From Paraburkholderia largidicola (GTDB taxonomy: Bacteria; Pseudomonadota; Gammaproteobacteria; Burkholderiales; Burkholderiaceae), in assembly GCF_013426895.1 (NCBI RefSeq), contig NZ_AP023174.1:186001-250000 (forward strand): a stretch of DNA of 64,000 nucleotides, in the 5' to 3' direction. How positions within the stretch are numbered: position 1 is the stretch's first letter; the number at the start of each line of letters is the position of its first letter. Of the stretch, positions 36,767 to 45,640 are shown in pieces. The translations under genes were made by a program, and so were the position numbers. A model generated the notes under the pieces. The model worked only from the letters and a program-made list of their open reading frames with translations, was not told where the DNA came from and did not search any database.

Positions 36767-37393
36767 ATGACAACCCATCCAGTTACCTGCACGGCTTTCG
36801 AAGGCGTTCGACGCCTTGCGTCAGGCGCGTTGAAGGACGTTGCGCTGGCCGTGAAGGCTGCGGCGGAGCGCGACGGCGGCGCTTCCGTGCTGATCTTCGA
36901 CGACCAGACCAGCCGTCCCATCGAACTGGACCTGCGCGGCTCCGCGAGCGACGTGCTTGCGAGGCTCGCCGATCAGCCAGACGGTGAAACGCGTCAACCC
37001 GAACCCACGAGCGACGAACCTGCGGCTGCGCGTGGCCGCGGACGGCCGAAGCTGGGTGTCGTCGCACGCGAGGTCACGTTGCTGCCGAGGCATTGGGAAT
37101 GGCTGAACGGGCAGCCGGGCGGCGCATCGGTTGCGCTGCGCAAGCTGGTCGACGCGGCGCGGGGCGCGAGCGAAGGAAAGGACCGCATGCGACAAGCGCA
37201 GGAAGCGGCATACCGGTTCATGACGGCGATGGCCGGCGATCTCGCCGGTTACGAGGAAGCGACGCGCGCGCTGTATGCGAACGACGCCGCGCGCTTCGAA
37301 GCGATGACAGCCGCATGGCCCGTCGATGTGCGCGATCACGCGCGCAAGCTGGCGAAACGCGCGCTCGATGTAGATACGTCGGGGAATGCCTGA
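36767..37393 (+). CDS. DUF2239 family protein
   Basis: This 208-residue cytoplasmic protein opens with T-A-F-E-G-V-R-R-L-A-S-G, has ILIFDDQT-type residues (here VLIFDDQTSRPIELDLRG) and the RGRPKLGVVAREVTLLPRHW block that marks DUF2239. A central R-G-R-G-R-P resembles an AT-hook. No function is established for the family. The ATG at 36,767 follows CGAGG by six bases; an in-frame ATG at 36,716 lies over a CCGGATAA motif and is less likely. Confidence 0.8.
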   Translation: MTTHPVTCTAFEGVRRLASGALKDVALAVKAAAERDGGASVLIFDDQTSRPIELDLRGSASDVLARLADQPDGETRQPEPTSDEPAAARGRGRPKLGVVAREVTLLPRHWEWLNGQPGGASVALRKLVDAARGASEGKDRMRQAQEAAYRFMTAMAGDLAGYEEATRALYANDAARFEAMTAAWPVDVRDHARKLAKRALDVDTSGNA

Positions 37394-37427
37394 AGCCTGA
37401 GCGCGCAAAGCCGAAAAGCGACAGGCG

Positions 37428-37461
37428 AAAAAAAACCGCTCATGCCGGGGAGCATGAGCGG
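37428..37461 (-). terminator. Rho-independent terminator reading leftward
   Basis: A perfect 10-bp stem (CCGCTCATGC / GCATGAGCGG, 37,436-37,461) with a 6-base loop is flanked on the left by eight A, which are T on the minus strand. It therefore stops minus-strand transcription and lies just after the small minus-strand frame at 37,495. It also protects DUF2239 from antisense readthrough. Confidence 0.7.
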
Positions 37462-37494
37462 AAAGTCGGAGAGTTACAACATCGCTTGCGCTAC

Positions 37495-37626
37495 TCAATC
37501 GGGGTCACGCAGCCTGTGCAGTGTAGGGAAGCAGACATGCGTTCCGATATCAGATAACTCCCAAAGCGTGACTTCCGAACGCACCGGGCTCGCCAGGCCG
37601 GCTGCGTCCGATAGCAGGCCAATCAC
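37495..37626 (-). CDS. Possible small or remnant protein of 43 residues
   Basis: The minus-strand frame is open from 37,653 to a TGA at 37,495, with a possible GTG start at 37,626. The peptide begins VIGLLSDAAGLASP and ends HRLRDPD. About two thirds of third codon positions are G or C, and the frame is followed 34 bases later by a strong minus-strand terminator. No family is recognised. It could be a real small protein or the end of a decayed gene. Confidence 0.25.
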   Translation of the reverse strand: MIGLLSDAAGLASPVRSEVTLWELSDIGTHVCFPTLHRLRDPD

Positions 37627-37778
37627 TTCGCGCAAACCCTCATGCCGGCTTTCTTATGCCGTGCATCCGTTCATCAAGTCCGCATAACGGCCGCCGTAAA
37701 GCATTGCAGCCCGCCGGCCCGCGTTGCCTGCGACCCAGGCTGTCGATGAATGGCTGATGAACTGTCGAGGATCTCACG

Positions 37779-39329
37779 ATGAAGTGGTTTGACCGCATGA
37801 CTGTCTGGAAGAAGCTGCTGATCGCGTTTGCGACGGTGATTGGTTTTGGTGTGGCGGTTGGCGTGGCGGGGTTGTCGGCGCTGGCGTCGATGCACGGCAT
37901 CACGGAAGAGATATCGAGCCGCCACATGGACGGCCTTTACTGGATGGAAGAGGCGAACCGCTACAAGATCGACACCGATCTCGACGCGGCCAACCTCGGC
38001 TACGCGCCTGACGAAGCCGCGCGTCAGAAGTTGAAGGACGACATCGTCGCGTCGCTGAAGCACATGCACGACGCGTACGCGCGGTATCGCGAGACGATTG
38101 CGGGCGACGGCGGGCAAGCGCTGTACGACGACGTGCTGCGCAAGACCGATACGTGGGAAGCGATCGTGCATCAGCAGATCGGGCTGCAGCCGATACCGCC
38201 CGGCGTCGATAACGCCGAACTGGTACGGCGCGCGATCGCCGCGAGCGAGGCGCTGCGTGACAGGATCGTCGCGCTGATCGACTATCGCCGCCAGCAGGCG
38301 AACGCCGCGCAGCACGAGGCAAGCGCGGAATACGCGAGCATGCGCGTGGTGCTGTCGTTGCTGGTGCTGGCGTCGATGGTGGTGGGCGCGGGCTTCGCGT
38401 GGCTGATCGCGCGACGTCTGACGCGCCAGCTCGGCGGCGAGCCCGGTTATGCGGCGCAGATTGCAGGCCGCATCGCAGCGGGCGAACTGGGCGTACGCGT
38501 CGACACCAAACCCGGCGACACCACGAGCCTGCTCTATGCGCTCGCCAATATGCGCGAGCAACTGGCGGCGATCGTGGGCAAGATCAGCGAGTCGAGCGAA
38601 TCGATCCTGCTCGCGTCGGGCGAAATCGCGCAGGGCAACACCGATCTGTCGCAACGCACCGAGGAGCAGGCCGCGTCACTGGAAGAAACGGCGTCGAGCA
38701 TGGAGCAGCTGACGGCGACCGTCCGCCAGAACGCCGACAACGCGCAGCAGGCGGGCGGCGTCGCGGCCGGCGCGTCGGAAGTGGCGGTGCGCGGCAGCGG
38801 CCTCGTCGGCGATGTGGTCGAAACGATGCGCGAGCTTGCGGCCGGCTCGAAGCGGATGACGGACATCATCGGCGTGATCGAGAGCATCGCGTTTCAGACG
38901 AACATTCTTGCGCTGAACGCCGCCGTCGAAGCGGCACGCGCAGGCGAACAGGGACGTGGCTTCGCCGTCGTCGCGGGCGAAGTGCGCGCGCTCGCGCAAC
39001 GCAGCGCGGTGTCGGCGAAAGAGATCAAGGAGCTGATCGAAAGCTCGACGTCGCGCGTGGACAGCGGCGCCGTCCTCGCCGAGCGCGCGGGCCGGACCAT
39101 GACGGAAGTCACGCAGGCCGTGCAGCGGATGACGGACATCATGGGCGAGATTTCGGCGGCATCGAGCGAGCAGAGCACGGGCATCGAGCAGGTGAACCGC
39201 GCCGTCGCGCAGATGGACGAAGTCACCCAGCAGAACGCGGCGCTCGTCGAGCAGGCGGCGGCTGCGGCGGGCGCGATGGCCGACCAGGCACGGGATCTGA
39301 AGACGGCCGTCGCCGTGTTTTCGCTGTGA
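37779..39329 (+). CDS. Methyl-accepting chemotaxis protein
   Basis: This 516-residue inner-membrane receptor has a first membrane segment at about 11-33, a short periplasmic four-helix domain (34-190), a second segment at about 190-210, a HAMP-like domain with [11 protein letters not shown] (210-265), and a long cytoplasmic signalling coil. The hairpin tip is [20 protein letters not shown] near residues 365-385, and Gln/Glu pairs on both sides are methylation sites. GAGGA lies before the ATG. No che genes are nearby, so it reports to a chemotaxis system elsewhere. The ligand is unknown. Confidence 0.93.
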   Translation: MKWFDRMTVWKKLLIAFATVIGFGVAVGVAGLSALASMHGITEEISSRHMDGLYWMEEANRYKIDTDLDAANLGYAPDEAARQKLKDDIVASLKHMHDAYARYRETIAGDGGQALYDDVLRKTDTWEAIVHQQIGLQPIPPGVDNAELVRRAIAASEALRDRIVALIDYRRQQANAAQHEASAEYASMRVVLSLLVLASMVVGAGFAWLIARRLTRQLGGEPGYAAQIAGRIAAGELGVRVDTKPGDTTSLLYALANMREQLAAIVGKISESSESILLASGEIAQGNTDLSQRTEEQAASLEETASSMEQLTATVRQNADNAQQAGGVAAGASEVAVRGSGLVGDVVETMRELAAGSKRMTDIIGVIESIAFQTNILALNAAVEAARAGEQGRGFAVVAGEVRALAQRSAVSAKEIKELIESSTSRVDSGAVLAERAGRTMTEVTQAVQRMTDIMGEISAASSEQSTGIEQVNRAVAQMDEVTQQNAALVEQAAAAAGAMADQARDLKTAVAVFSL

Positions 39330-39362
39330 TACGGCATGTGCGCAACACCCCGACGCAACACC

Positions 39363-39391
39363 GCCGCGCGTAGGCGTTTCGCGCGGCTTGT
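39363..39391 (+). terminator. Candidate terminator after the chemotaxis receptor
   Basis: An 8-bp stem GCCGCGCG / CGCGCGGC with a 9-base loop is followed by TTGTC. The T-run is weak, so termination is plausible but not certain. Confidence 0.4.
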
Positions 39392-39517
39392 CAGCGCCAG
39401 GCGCTCTCCGTACACTCGCGCGTAGTTCAAGAATCCCATCCTGGACCGCGCTGCGGCATCACGCAAAAAGGCGGCGCTTCCATACAAAATCTACGCCAAT
39501 AGAGGAGAACCCCCGCG

Positions 39518-40825
39518 ATGGCCGATTCCTATTTTCCGCGCTGGCGTGTCCAGTCGAGAAGCGTCGAGGGGCGCGTCGTCAACACCGACGAGCGCCTGCC
39601 AGGGCCGCAAATGCTGGCGATGGGCATCCAGCACGTCGTCGCGATGTTCGGTTCGACGGTGCTCGCGCCGCTCCTGATGGGCTTCGATCCCAATCTGTGC
39701 ATCTTCATGTCGGGCATCGGCACGTTGCTGTTCTTCGTGCTGGTGGGTGGGCGCGTGCCGAGCTATCTCGGTTCGAGCTTCGCGTTCATCGGTCTGGTGA
39801 TCGCGATTACGGGCTACACCGGTCACGGTCCCAACACGAACATACCCGTCGCGCTCGGTGGGATCATCGCGTGCGGGGTGGTGTACGTCATCATCGGATT
39901 GATCGTGTCCGCCGTCGGCACCGCGTGGATCGAGACGCTGATGCCGCCCGTCGTGACGGGTTCGATCGTCGCGGTGATCGGCCTGAATCTCGCGCCGATC
40001 GCCGTCAAGGGCGTGAGCGGCAGCGCGTTCGATTCGTACATGGCGCTCGTCACCGTGCTGTGCGTCGGCGCCGTGGCCGTGTTCACCCGCGGCATGTTGC
40101 AGCGTCTGCTGATTCTCGTCGGCTTGCTGATCGCTTACGTGATCTACGCGGTCGTCACGAACGGCATGGGCATGGGCAAGCCGATCGACTTCTCGATCGT
40201 CGCGAACGCAGCGTGGTTCGGCATGCCGCATTTCACGGCGCCCGTTTTCAGCGGTCAGGCGACGGCGTTGCTCGCGCCCGTCGCGGTGATACTCGTCGCG
40301 GAAAACCTCGGCCACATCAAGGCGGTCAGCGCGATGACGGGACAGAACCTCGACGGCTACATCGGCCGCGCGTTCATCGGCGATGGTCTCGCGACAGTCA
40401 TGTCGGGCTTCGCGGGCGGTACGGGCGTCACGACGTACGCGGAAAACATCGGCGTGATGGCCGTCACCAAGATCTATTCGACGCTCGTGTTCGTGATCGC
40501 CGCGGTGATCGCGCTGGTGCTCGGCTTCTCGCCGAAGTTCGGCGCCGTGATCCAGACGATTCCCGGCCCGGTGCTGGGTGGCGTGTCGATCGTCGTGTTC
40601 GGTCTGATCGCGGTGACGGGCGCGCGCATCTGGGTCGTCAACAAGGTCGACTTCTCGGACAACCGCAATCTGATCGTCGCCGCTGTGACGCTGGTGCTCG
40701 GCGCGGGTGATTTCTCGCTGAAGTTCGGCGGCTTCGCGCTCGGCGGCATCGGTACCGCGACGTTCGGCGCGATCATTCTGTACGCGCTGCTGCGTCGCAA
40801 AGGTCCGCAAGAGCCGGCTGTCTGA
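39518..40825 (+). CDS. rutG: RutG-like nucleobase:cation symporter (uracil/xanthine permease)
   Basis: This 435-residue inner-membrane transporter of the NCS2 family has about 12-14 hydrophobic segments. Diagnostic stretches are GIQHVVAMFGSTVLAP (about 37-52), the VPSYLGSSFAF loop, APVAVILVAENLGHIKAV with the transport-linked Glu, and GGTGVTTYAENIGVMAVT. As I remember E. coli RutG, its length and these stretches are close, closer than to UraA. It probably imports uracil or a related pyrimidine by proton symport. GAGGAG stands ten bases before the ATG. The rest of the rut pathway is not in the window. A strong terminator follows. Confidence 0.85.
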   Translation: MADSYFPRWRVQSRSVEGRVVNTDERLPGPQMLAMGIQHVVAMFGSTVLAPLLMGFDPNLCIFMSGIGTLLFFVLVGGRVPSYLGSSFAFIGLVIAITGYTGHGPNTNIPVALGGIIACGVVYVIIGLIVSAVGTAWIETLMPPVVTGSIVAVIGLNLAPIAVKGVSGSAFDSYMALVTVLCVGAVAVFTRGMLQRLLILVGLLIAYVIYAVVTNGMGMGKPIDFSIVANAAWFGMPHFTAPVFSGQATALLAPVAVILVAENLGHIKAVSAMTGQNLDGYIGRAFIGDGLATVMSGFAGGTGVTTYAENIGVMAVTKIYSTLVFVIAAVIALVLGFSPKFGAVIQTIPGPVLGGVSIVVFGLIAVTGARIWVVNKVDFSDNRNLIVAAVTLVLGAGDFSLKFGGFALGGIGTATFGAIILYALLRRKGPQEPAV

Positions 40826-40847
40826 TACAGCGATCCGCTTCAGCACG

Positions 40848-40883
40848 ACGGGCGCCTGCGTTTTCCGCAAGGCGCCCGTTTTC
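40848..40883 (+). terminator. Terminator of the rutG-like gene
   Basis: A 9-bp stem ACGGGCGCC / GGCGCCCGT (40,848-40,856 with 40,871-40,879), extended by TGCG/CGCA inside, is followed by TTTTC. It lies between two converging genes and mainly serves the plus strand. Confidence 0.75.
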
Positions 40884-40886
40884 TTG

Positions 40887-42548
40887 CTACTTGCCTTTTC
40901 CGCGCGTCAGCAACGCGGTCTCCGACAGATCCACTTCGCGCATCAGCTTGTTCATCGTGTCGTCGTTGATCAGCAGACTGCTGCGCAGATTGATCAGCGT
41001 TGCGCGTTCGGCGCGCATTGCCGCGAGCTTCATCTGAAACTCGAATGCTTCTGAGCGCCGCGCGCTTTCGGCGGGTTCCATGTCGTCGTCGAGCGTCGCG
41101 AGACGGCGGCGGTAGATGTCCATCACGCGTGCGGTCACATCGGCGGCGTAGGCGCAGGCCGCTTCGTCGAGATCGGCCGTGGCGGCTTCCTGATAGGAGT
41201 CGATTGCGCGAATCGCCGCCTGCGCCGCCTGAATGCGTGCCGAGCGTTCTTCGGCGGCATGCGGATCGGGCCGGCGGCGCGCGCCGTTCATCAATAGCGG
41301 CAAGCCGATCACGGCGACGAACAGCGACAGCAGAATCACGCCCGACGCGATGAAGATCGCGAGATCGCGTCCTGGCAGCGGCTGTCCGTTCGACAACGCG
41401 ACGGGCAGCGACAGCACGCCCGCAAGCGTCACGGCGCCGCGGACGCCCGCAATGGTCGTCATCGATACGGTGCGCAGACCGGGCACTGCATTCGCGACGC
41501 CTTGCTTCGCCGCACCGCGGCTCGCGAACCAGCGCAGCAGCCAGACCCAGACGAAGCGCAACGCGTACAGCGCCACCGCGACGGCGACGACGTAGAAGAT
41601 CAACCGCAACTCGGAGCCGCTCGCTTCTTCATGCGCGTCGAGCAGCGCGCGGCCGATGATGTGCGGAAACTGCAGGCCGAGCAGGATAAAGACCATGCCA
41701 TTGAAAACGAACTCGATCATCGTCCACGTGACGCTCGCCCGCACGCGCGCCGACGCTGGGCTCGAGGTCGTGAACGACGAATAGTTCATCGTCATGCCGG
41801 CGGCGACGGCGGCGAGAATGCCGGAAAACCCGAAGTGCTCGGCGAACAGATAGGCGGCGAACGGAATCAGCATCGTCATCACGACGCCGGGCGCAGGGTC
41901 GCCTTCTTCGGTGAGGTTGAGAAAGTGCGTCGATGCATAGCTGAAGAGCCACGCGATGGCCGCGCCCGTCGCCAGCCCGCCGACCGCGATGATCACGAAA
42001 CTCACCGACGCGTCGCGCAGCGAGAACACGCCCGTCAACGCGGCGGCGATCGCGAACTTCAACGCGACGAGACCGGACGCGTCGTTCATCAACGCTTCGC
42101 CTTCGAGGATGTGCATCAGATGCTCGGGCAAGCGGTTGCGTCCGGCGATGCCCGACAGCGCGACGGCGTCCGTCGGCGACAGCACGGCGGCGAGCGCGAA
42201 TGCGATGGGCAGCGAGATGGACGGCACCATCGCGTGAATGAAGTAGCCGACCGCGACCACCGTCATGAACACGAGGCCGAGTGCGAGCATCAGGATCGCG
42301 CGGCGCTGCATGAAGAATTCGCGCTTCGGTATGCGCCAGCCGTCCGCGAACAGCAGCGGCGGAATGAACAGCATCATGAAGAGTTCGGGATCGAACGTCA
42401 CGTGCAGGCCGAGACGCGGCCACGCGAGCAGCGCACCGAACGCGATCTGCACGAGCGGCAGCGGCAGCTTGAGTGGCACCAGCCGCACCACGACGCCCGA
42501 AGCGGCGACGGCGAGCAGCAGGATCAATACGGTGAAGACGATATCCAT
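40887..42548 (-). CDS. CPA1-type Na+/H+ antiporter
   Basis: This 553-residue protein has an N-terminal membrane domain of about 12 segments (residues 1-410) and a charged helical C-terminal tail. Key motifs are PPLLFADGWRIP near residues 65-75, LSPTDAVALSGI, and EGEALMNDASGLVA, which carries the Asn-Asp ion-binding pair of CPA1 exchangers. The ATG at 42,548 begins the first membrane segment; the longer upstream frame is Arg-rich and not credible. The exchanger exports Na+ (or K+) for protons. It converges on rutG. Confidence 0.88.
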   Translation of the reverse strand: MDIVFTVLILLLAVAASGVVVRLVPLKLPLPLVQIAFGALLAWPRLGLHVTFDPELFMMLFIPPLLFADGWRIPKREFFMQRRAILMLALGLVFMTVVAVGYFIHAMVPSISLPIAFALAAVLSPTDAVALSGIAGRNRLPEHLMHILEGEALMNDASGLVALKFAIAAALTGVFSLRDASVSFVIIAVGGLATGAAIAWLFSYASTHFLNLTEEGDPAPGVVMTMLIPFAAYLFAEHFGFSGILAAVAAGMTMNYSSFTTSSPASARVRASVTWTMIEFVFNGMVFILLGLQFPHIIGRALLDAHEEASGSELRLIFYVVAVAVALYALRFVWVWLLRWFASRGAAKQGVANAVPGLRTVSMTTIAGVRGAVTLAGVLSLPVALSNGQPLPGRDLAIFIASGVILLSLFVAVIGLPLLMNGARRRPDPHAAEERSARIQAAQAAIRAIDSYQEAATADLDEAACAYAADVTARVMDIYRRRLATLDDDMEPAESARRSEAFEFQMKLAAMRAERATLINLRSSLLINDDTMNKLMREVDLSETALLTRGKGK

Positions 42549-42930
42549 CGGAAACCGGATGTGGGAAAACAGGCATTGGCGCGCGACGGGACGAGGGACA
42601 CCCGGACGCCCCATCGCGACATGAAAGCGCCGCGTCTGGAAAGACGATGCGGCGCGTCGGTTAGCCCGAAGTGTAGCCCGACGGGATGACATCGCGCTTC
42701 GAAGGCTGCAAGTCGTCTGAAAGCAGGATGCACCGCTGCGGTGCACTGTGCGCCCTTGCGCGACGCATGTGCGCTTCGCTCGGTGCAGCCTTCCATGCAA
42801 ATTTCGTTTGTACGTGCGCCACCGTGCGCATGGAGCTTGCTTAATAGGAAGTGATAACGCACATTTCGAGGACGGCGGCGGTGCCTCGCCTTTACGACGC
42901 GCCCGCCGTGCTTTTGCGTGAGAGGACTGC
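42549..42930. other. Divergent intergenic region with a 17-base palindrome
   Basis: No gene is seen. The region must hold promoters for the antiporter (minus) and the EAL protein (plus). TGCACCGC-T-GCGGTGCA at 42,730-42,746 is a perfect odd-length palindrome, 182 bases from the antiporter start and 185 from the EAL start, so it sits almost exactly midway. It may be a shared operator. Confidence 0.5.
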
Positions 42931-44205
42931 ATGACGATTGCGCAACAGGAAAGAACAGTGGTGCCGCACGGCTTCGAGCTCAGCATGACCTCGGGCCTGC
43001 AGCGCTATTCGGTACAACATGGCGACCTGACGCTGACGAGCGTCTTTCAGCCGATATTCAGCCTGTCGCACATGCGTGCGGTGGGCTATGAAGGCTTGCT
43101 GCGCGCGCACGATCCGTTCGATCGCGCGGTGTCGCCCATCGATGTGTTTGGCCACGCGGCGCGCGTCGGCGACGTGCTGCATGTCGACCGGCTCGCGCAG
43201 TCGCTGCATCTCGAGAACTTCAAGGTGCTCGGGGCGGAACGCGAGTGGCTGTTTCTCAACGTCCATCCGGGCGTGCTGATCGACTCGTATCATTCGGCGG
43301 CGCTGCTGGCGAATCTGCGACGGTTGAACCTGTCGCCGCGGCGCATCGTGCTCGAAGTGCTGGAGCAGAGCGCGGAAGACATCGAGCGTCTTGCCGATGC
43401 CGTGCGTCAGTTCCGCGAGCGCGGCTTCCTGATCGCGCTCGACGACTTTGGCGCCGGGCATTCGAACATCGAGCGCATCTGGCAGTTGAATCCCGATATC
43501 GTGAAGCTCGATCGCATCATGCTGTCGCATGCGGCGCATCGCGCGGACGTCGCGTCCATCCTGCCGGGTCTCGTCGCACTGCTGCACGAGGCGGGCAAGC
43601 TGGTGTTGATCGAAGGTGTCGAGACGGAGCACGAGGCGCACATGGCGATGGAGTGCAACGTCGATTTCGTGCAGGGCTTTTTCTTTGGCCGCCCGCATCC
43701 GGGACTCGCCGACGCGACGCATGCGACAGCGTGCATTGGCGAGCTGACCGAGCGTTACCAGACGCAGACAGAGGAGCGTGAGCGGCGCAACGCGTCGCGG
43801 CTCGCGCCGTACATTCGCGCGTTCGAGCGCGCGGCCGAGCGGCTCGCCGCTGGCGAACTGCTCGACGAAGTGTGCTGGAATTTTCTTGCGCTCGATCACG
43901 CGGCGCGCTGTTATCTGCTCGACGACAAAGGCCGGCAGGCCGGACGCAATGTCGTGCTGCGTGCCGACCGGGCGTCGCACGAAACGCGCTTCTTGCCGCT
44001 ATCCGATGCGCAAGGCGCGAACTGGCTGCGGCGCCCGTATTTCCGTGCGGCGATGGAAGCGCCCGAGCGCGTGCATGTGACGCGGCCGTATCTGTCGATC
44101 AACGAGGCGGTGCCGTGCGTGACGTTGTCGGTGGCGACGCAGATTGGCGCTCGCACGTGCGTGTTGTGCGGCGATATCGACTGGTTCGAGGAGCCGCACT
44201 TCTGA
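42931..44205 (+). CDS. EAL-domain c-di-GMP phosphodiesterase with a C-terminal sensor-like domain
   Basis: This 424-residue cytoplasmic protein has an EAL domain at residues about 35-270. The signature is YEGLLR, with NVHPGVL, LDDFGAGHSN, VKLDR and EGVETE supplying the metal and catalytic Asn, Asp, Lys and Glu, and QGFFFGRP at the end. All catalytic residues appear present, so it probably hydrolyses c-di-GMP. A second domain (about 285-424) ends with CVLCGDIDW, a pattern found beside some EAL domains whose fold may be Cache/PAS-like. The start at 42,931 follows AGAGGA by three to four bases. Next comes cutC after 40 bases. Confidence 0.85.
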   Translation: MTIAQQERTVVPHGFELSMTSGLQRYSVQHGDLTLTSVFQPIFSLSHMRAVGYEGLLRAHDPFDRAVSPIDVFGHAARVGDVLHVDRLAQSLHLENFKVLGAEREWLFLNVHPGVLIDSYHSAALLANLRRLNLSPRRIVLEVLEQSAEDIERLADAVRQFRERGFLIALDDFGAGHSNIERIWQLNPDIVKLDRIMLSHAAHRADVASILPGLVALLHEAGKLVLIEGVETEHEAHMAMECNVDFVQGFFFGRPHPGLADATHATACIGELTERYQTQTEERERRNASRLAPYIRAFERAAERLAAGELLDEVCWNFLALDHAARCYLLDDKGRQAGRNVVLRADRASHETRFLPLSDAQGANWLRRPYFRAAMEAPERVHVTRPYLSINEAVPCVTLSVATQIGARTCVLCGDIDWFEEPHF

Positions 44206-44245
44206 GATCATGTGGGTTTCGTTTTTCACGACGTGACTCTCTGAT

Positions 44246-44941
44246 ATGCGAAGCGAACGGGTATTGCTCGAAGTCATCGCGACGACGGTTGCAGATGCTA
44301 TAGCCGCTGCGCGCGGCGGGGCGGATCGGCTTGAACTGATTACGGCGATGGGCGAGGGTGGGTTGACGCCCAGCATCGGGATGATCGAGGCCGTGGTCGC
44401 GGCGGTGTCGATTCCCGTCAATGTGATTGTGCGGCCGCATAGCCGGTCGTTTGTCTACGATGCCGATGATTTTGCAGTGATGCTGCGCGATGTGCGCGCG
44501 GCCCGGTCGGCTGGGGCTAATGCTGTCGTGATCGGGATGTTGACTGCGTCGCGGGAGGTTGATCGCGATGCGTTATTGCGTGTTGTTGATGCTGCCGATG
44601 GAATGCCTCTTACGTTTCATCGTGCGTTTGATGAAGCGCGTGATTTGCACGAGGCGCTCGATGTGCTGCTCGAGTTCGATGCTGTGACGAATGTGTTGAC
44701 TTCAGGTGGGAAGCCGTCGGTGCTGGATGCTGTGGATGAGGTTCGATCGCTCGTTGAGCGGGCTGCGGGGTCGCATTGCAGGGTGCTCGCGGGGGCTGGG
44801 TTGACCGTTGAGCGCGTTGCTGATTTTGTTTGCGCTACGCGCGTGGAAGCGGTGCATTTTGGGTCTGGGGTTAGGGGGGCTGCGCTCGGGGTGGTTTGTG
44901 AGGAGAAGGTTAGGGAGGTTCGGGGGTTGTTGGGTGGGTGA
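44246..44941 (+). CDS. cutC: CutC family protein
   Basis: This 231-residue cytoplasmic TIM-barrel protein opens VLLEVIATTVADAIAAARGGADRLEL and has VNVIVRPHSRSF, PLTFHRAFDEA and VLTSGGKPS, all CutC hallmarks. It was named for copper tolerance in E. coli, though the exact role is disputed. The second half uses more T-ending and TTG codons than neighbouring genes (runs of GTT, GAT and TTG), unlike the C/G-ending codons around it. The ribosome site is weak. It is followed by the palindromic element. Confidence 0.9.
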   Translation: MRSERVLLEVIATTVADAIAAARGGADRLELITAMGEGGLTPSIGMIEAVVAAVSIPVNVIVRPHSRSFVYDADDFAVMLRDVRAARSAGANAVVIGMLTASREVDRDALLRVVDAADGMPLTFHRAFDEARDLHEALDVLLEFDAVTNVLTSGGKPSVLDAVDEVRSLVERAAGSHCRVLAGAGLTVERVADFVCATRVEAVHFGSGVRGAALGVVCEEKVREVRGLLGG

Positions 44942-44973
44942 TGTCGTAGTTTCTGGTTTGCCTGTTGTTGCGC

Positions 44974-45594
44974 TGGCATCCGCGTTTTGTTAGCGTGCTT
45001 CACGCGTTGCCCCTGTGCGGGGCGGCACCTAAAGAAAGCGGCTCACACCGCCAGTTCTAGTTCTTGCCTGAGGGCCCGCAACCGGTCTTACGCGTCAAAC
45101 GGCAACGCCTTCGTTCGCGCTCGTTGCCAACGTTCTCCCTGTACGCCTCACCCGCTTCACTTGCCCGCGTCACAGCACGCCGTGCCAGATAGTCCACCGC
45201 CGCCTAGGTGGCAAACGGTGTGTAGGTTTTCGCGCCTTATGCGCATCACTTCGGACTGGGTAGCAAGGCTGGTGTTTCTGGTAAAAGCACTGACCTGTGC
45301 GGCGCGACAACCTACACACCGTTTGCCACCTGGGCGGCATGGGCAATTCGCTGTCGCCAGCTCTTGTGCGGGTGTTTGAAGTGGATGAGGCTTCTATTCA
45401 AAGCGTTGGCAACGCACGCGAACAGGTGCGTTGCCGTGTGAAGCGTGGGGACGTTGGGGGCCCGTGGATAAGAACATGGGCTGGCGGTGTGAGCCGCTTT
45501 CTTTTGCCTACTTTTCTTTGCGGCGGCAAAGAAAAGTAGGTGCCGCCCCGCACAGGGGCAACGCATGAAGCACGCTAACAAAACGCGGATGCCA
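44974..45594. repeat. 621-bp imperfect palindromic intergenic element
   Basis: The outer arms 44,974-45,030 and 45,538-45,594 are 57 bases long and pair with one mismatch. The left arm continues to 45,053 and matches the right arm back to 45,482, except that the right arm carries an extra hairpin. That hairpin (45,507-45,540) is a 15-bp perfect stem around GGCG. A second pair of inverted arms lies inside (45,199-45,228 with 45,309-45,338, 29 of 30). No transposase or credible gene is inside. It occupies most of the space between cutC and the ior gene and looks like a non-autonomous repeat or a nested hairpin element. Confidence 0.75.
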
Positions 45595-45640
45595 GAACAA
45601 AGACAAGCACACCACCCCAAGCGTCGCAGACAAAAAAACC

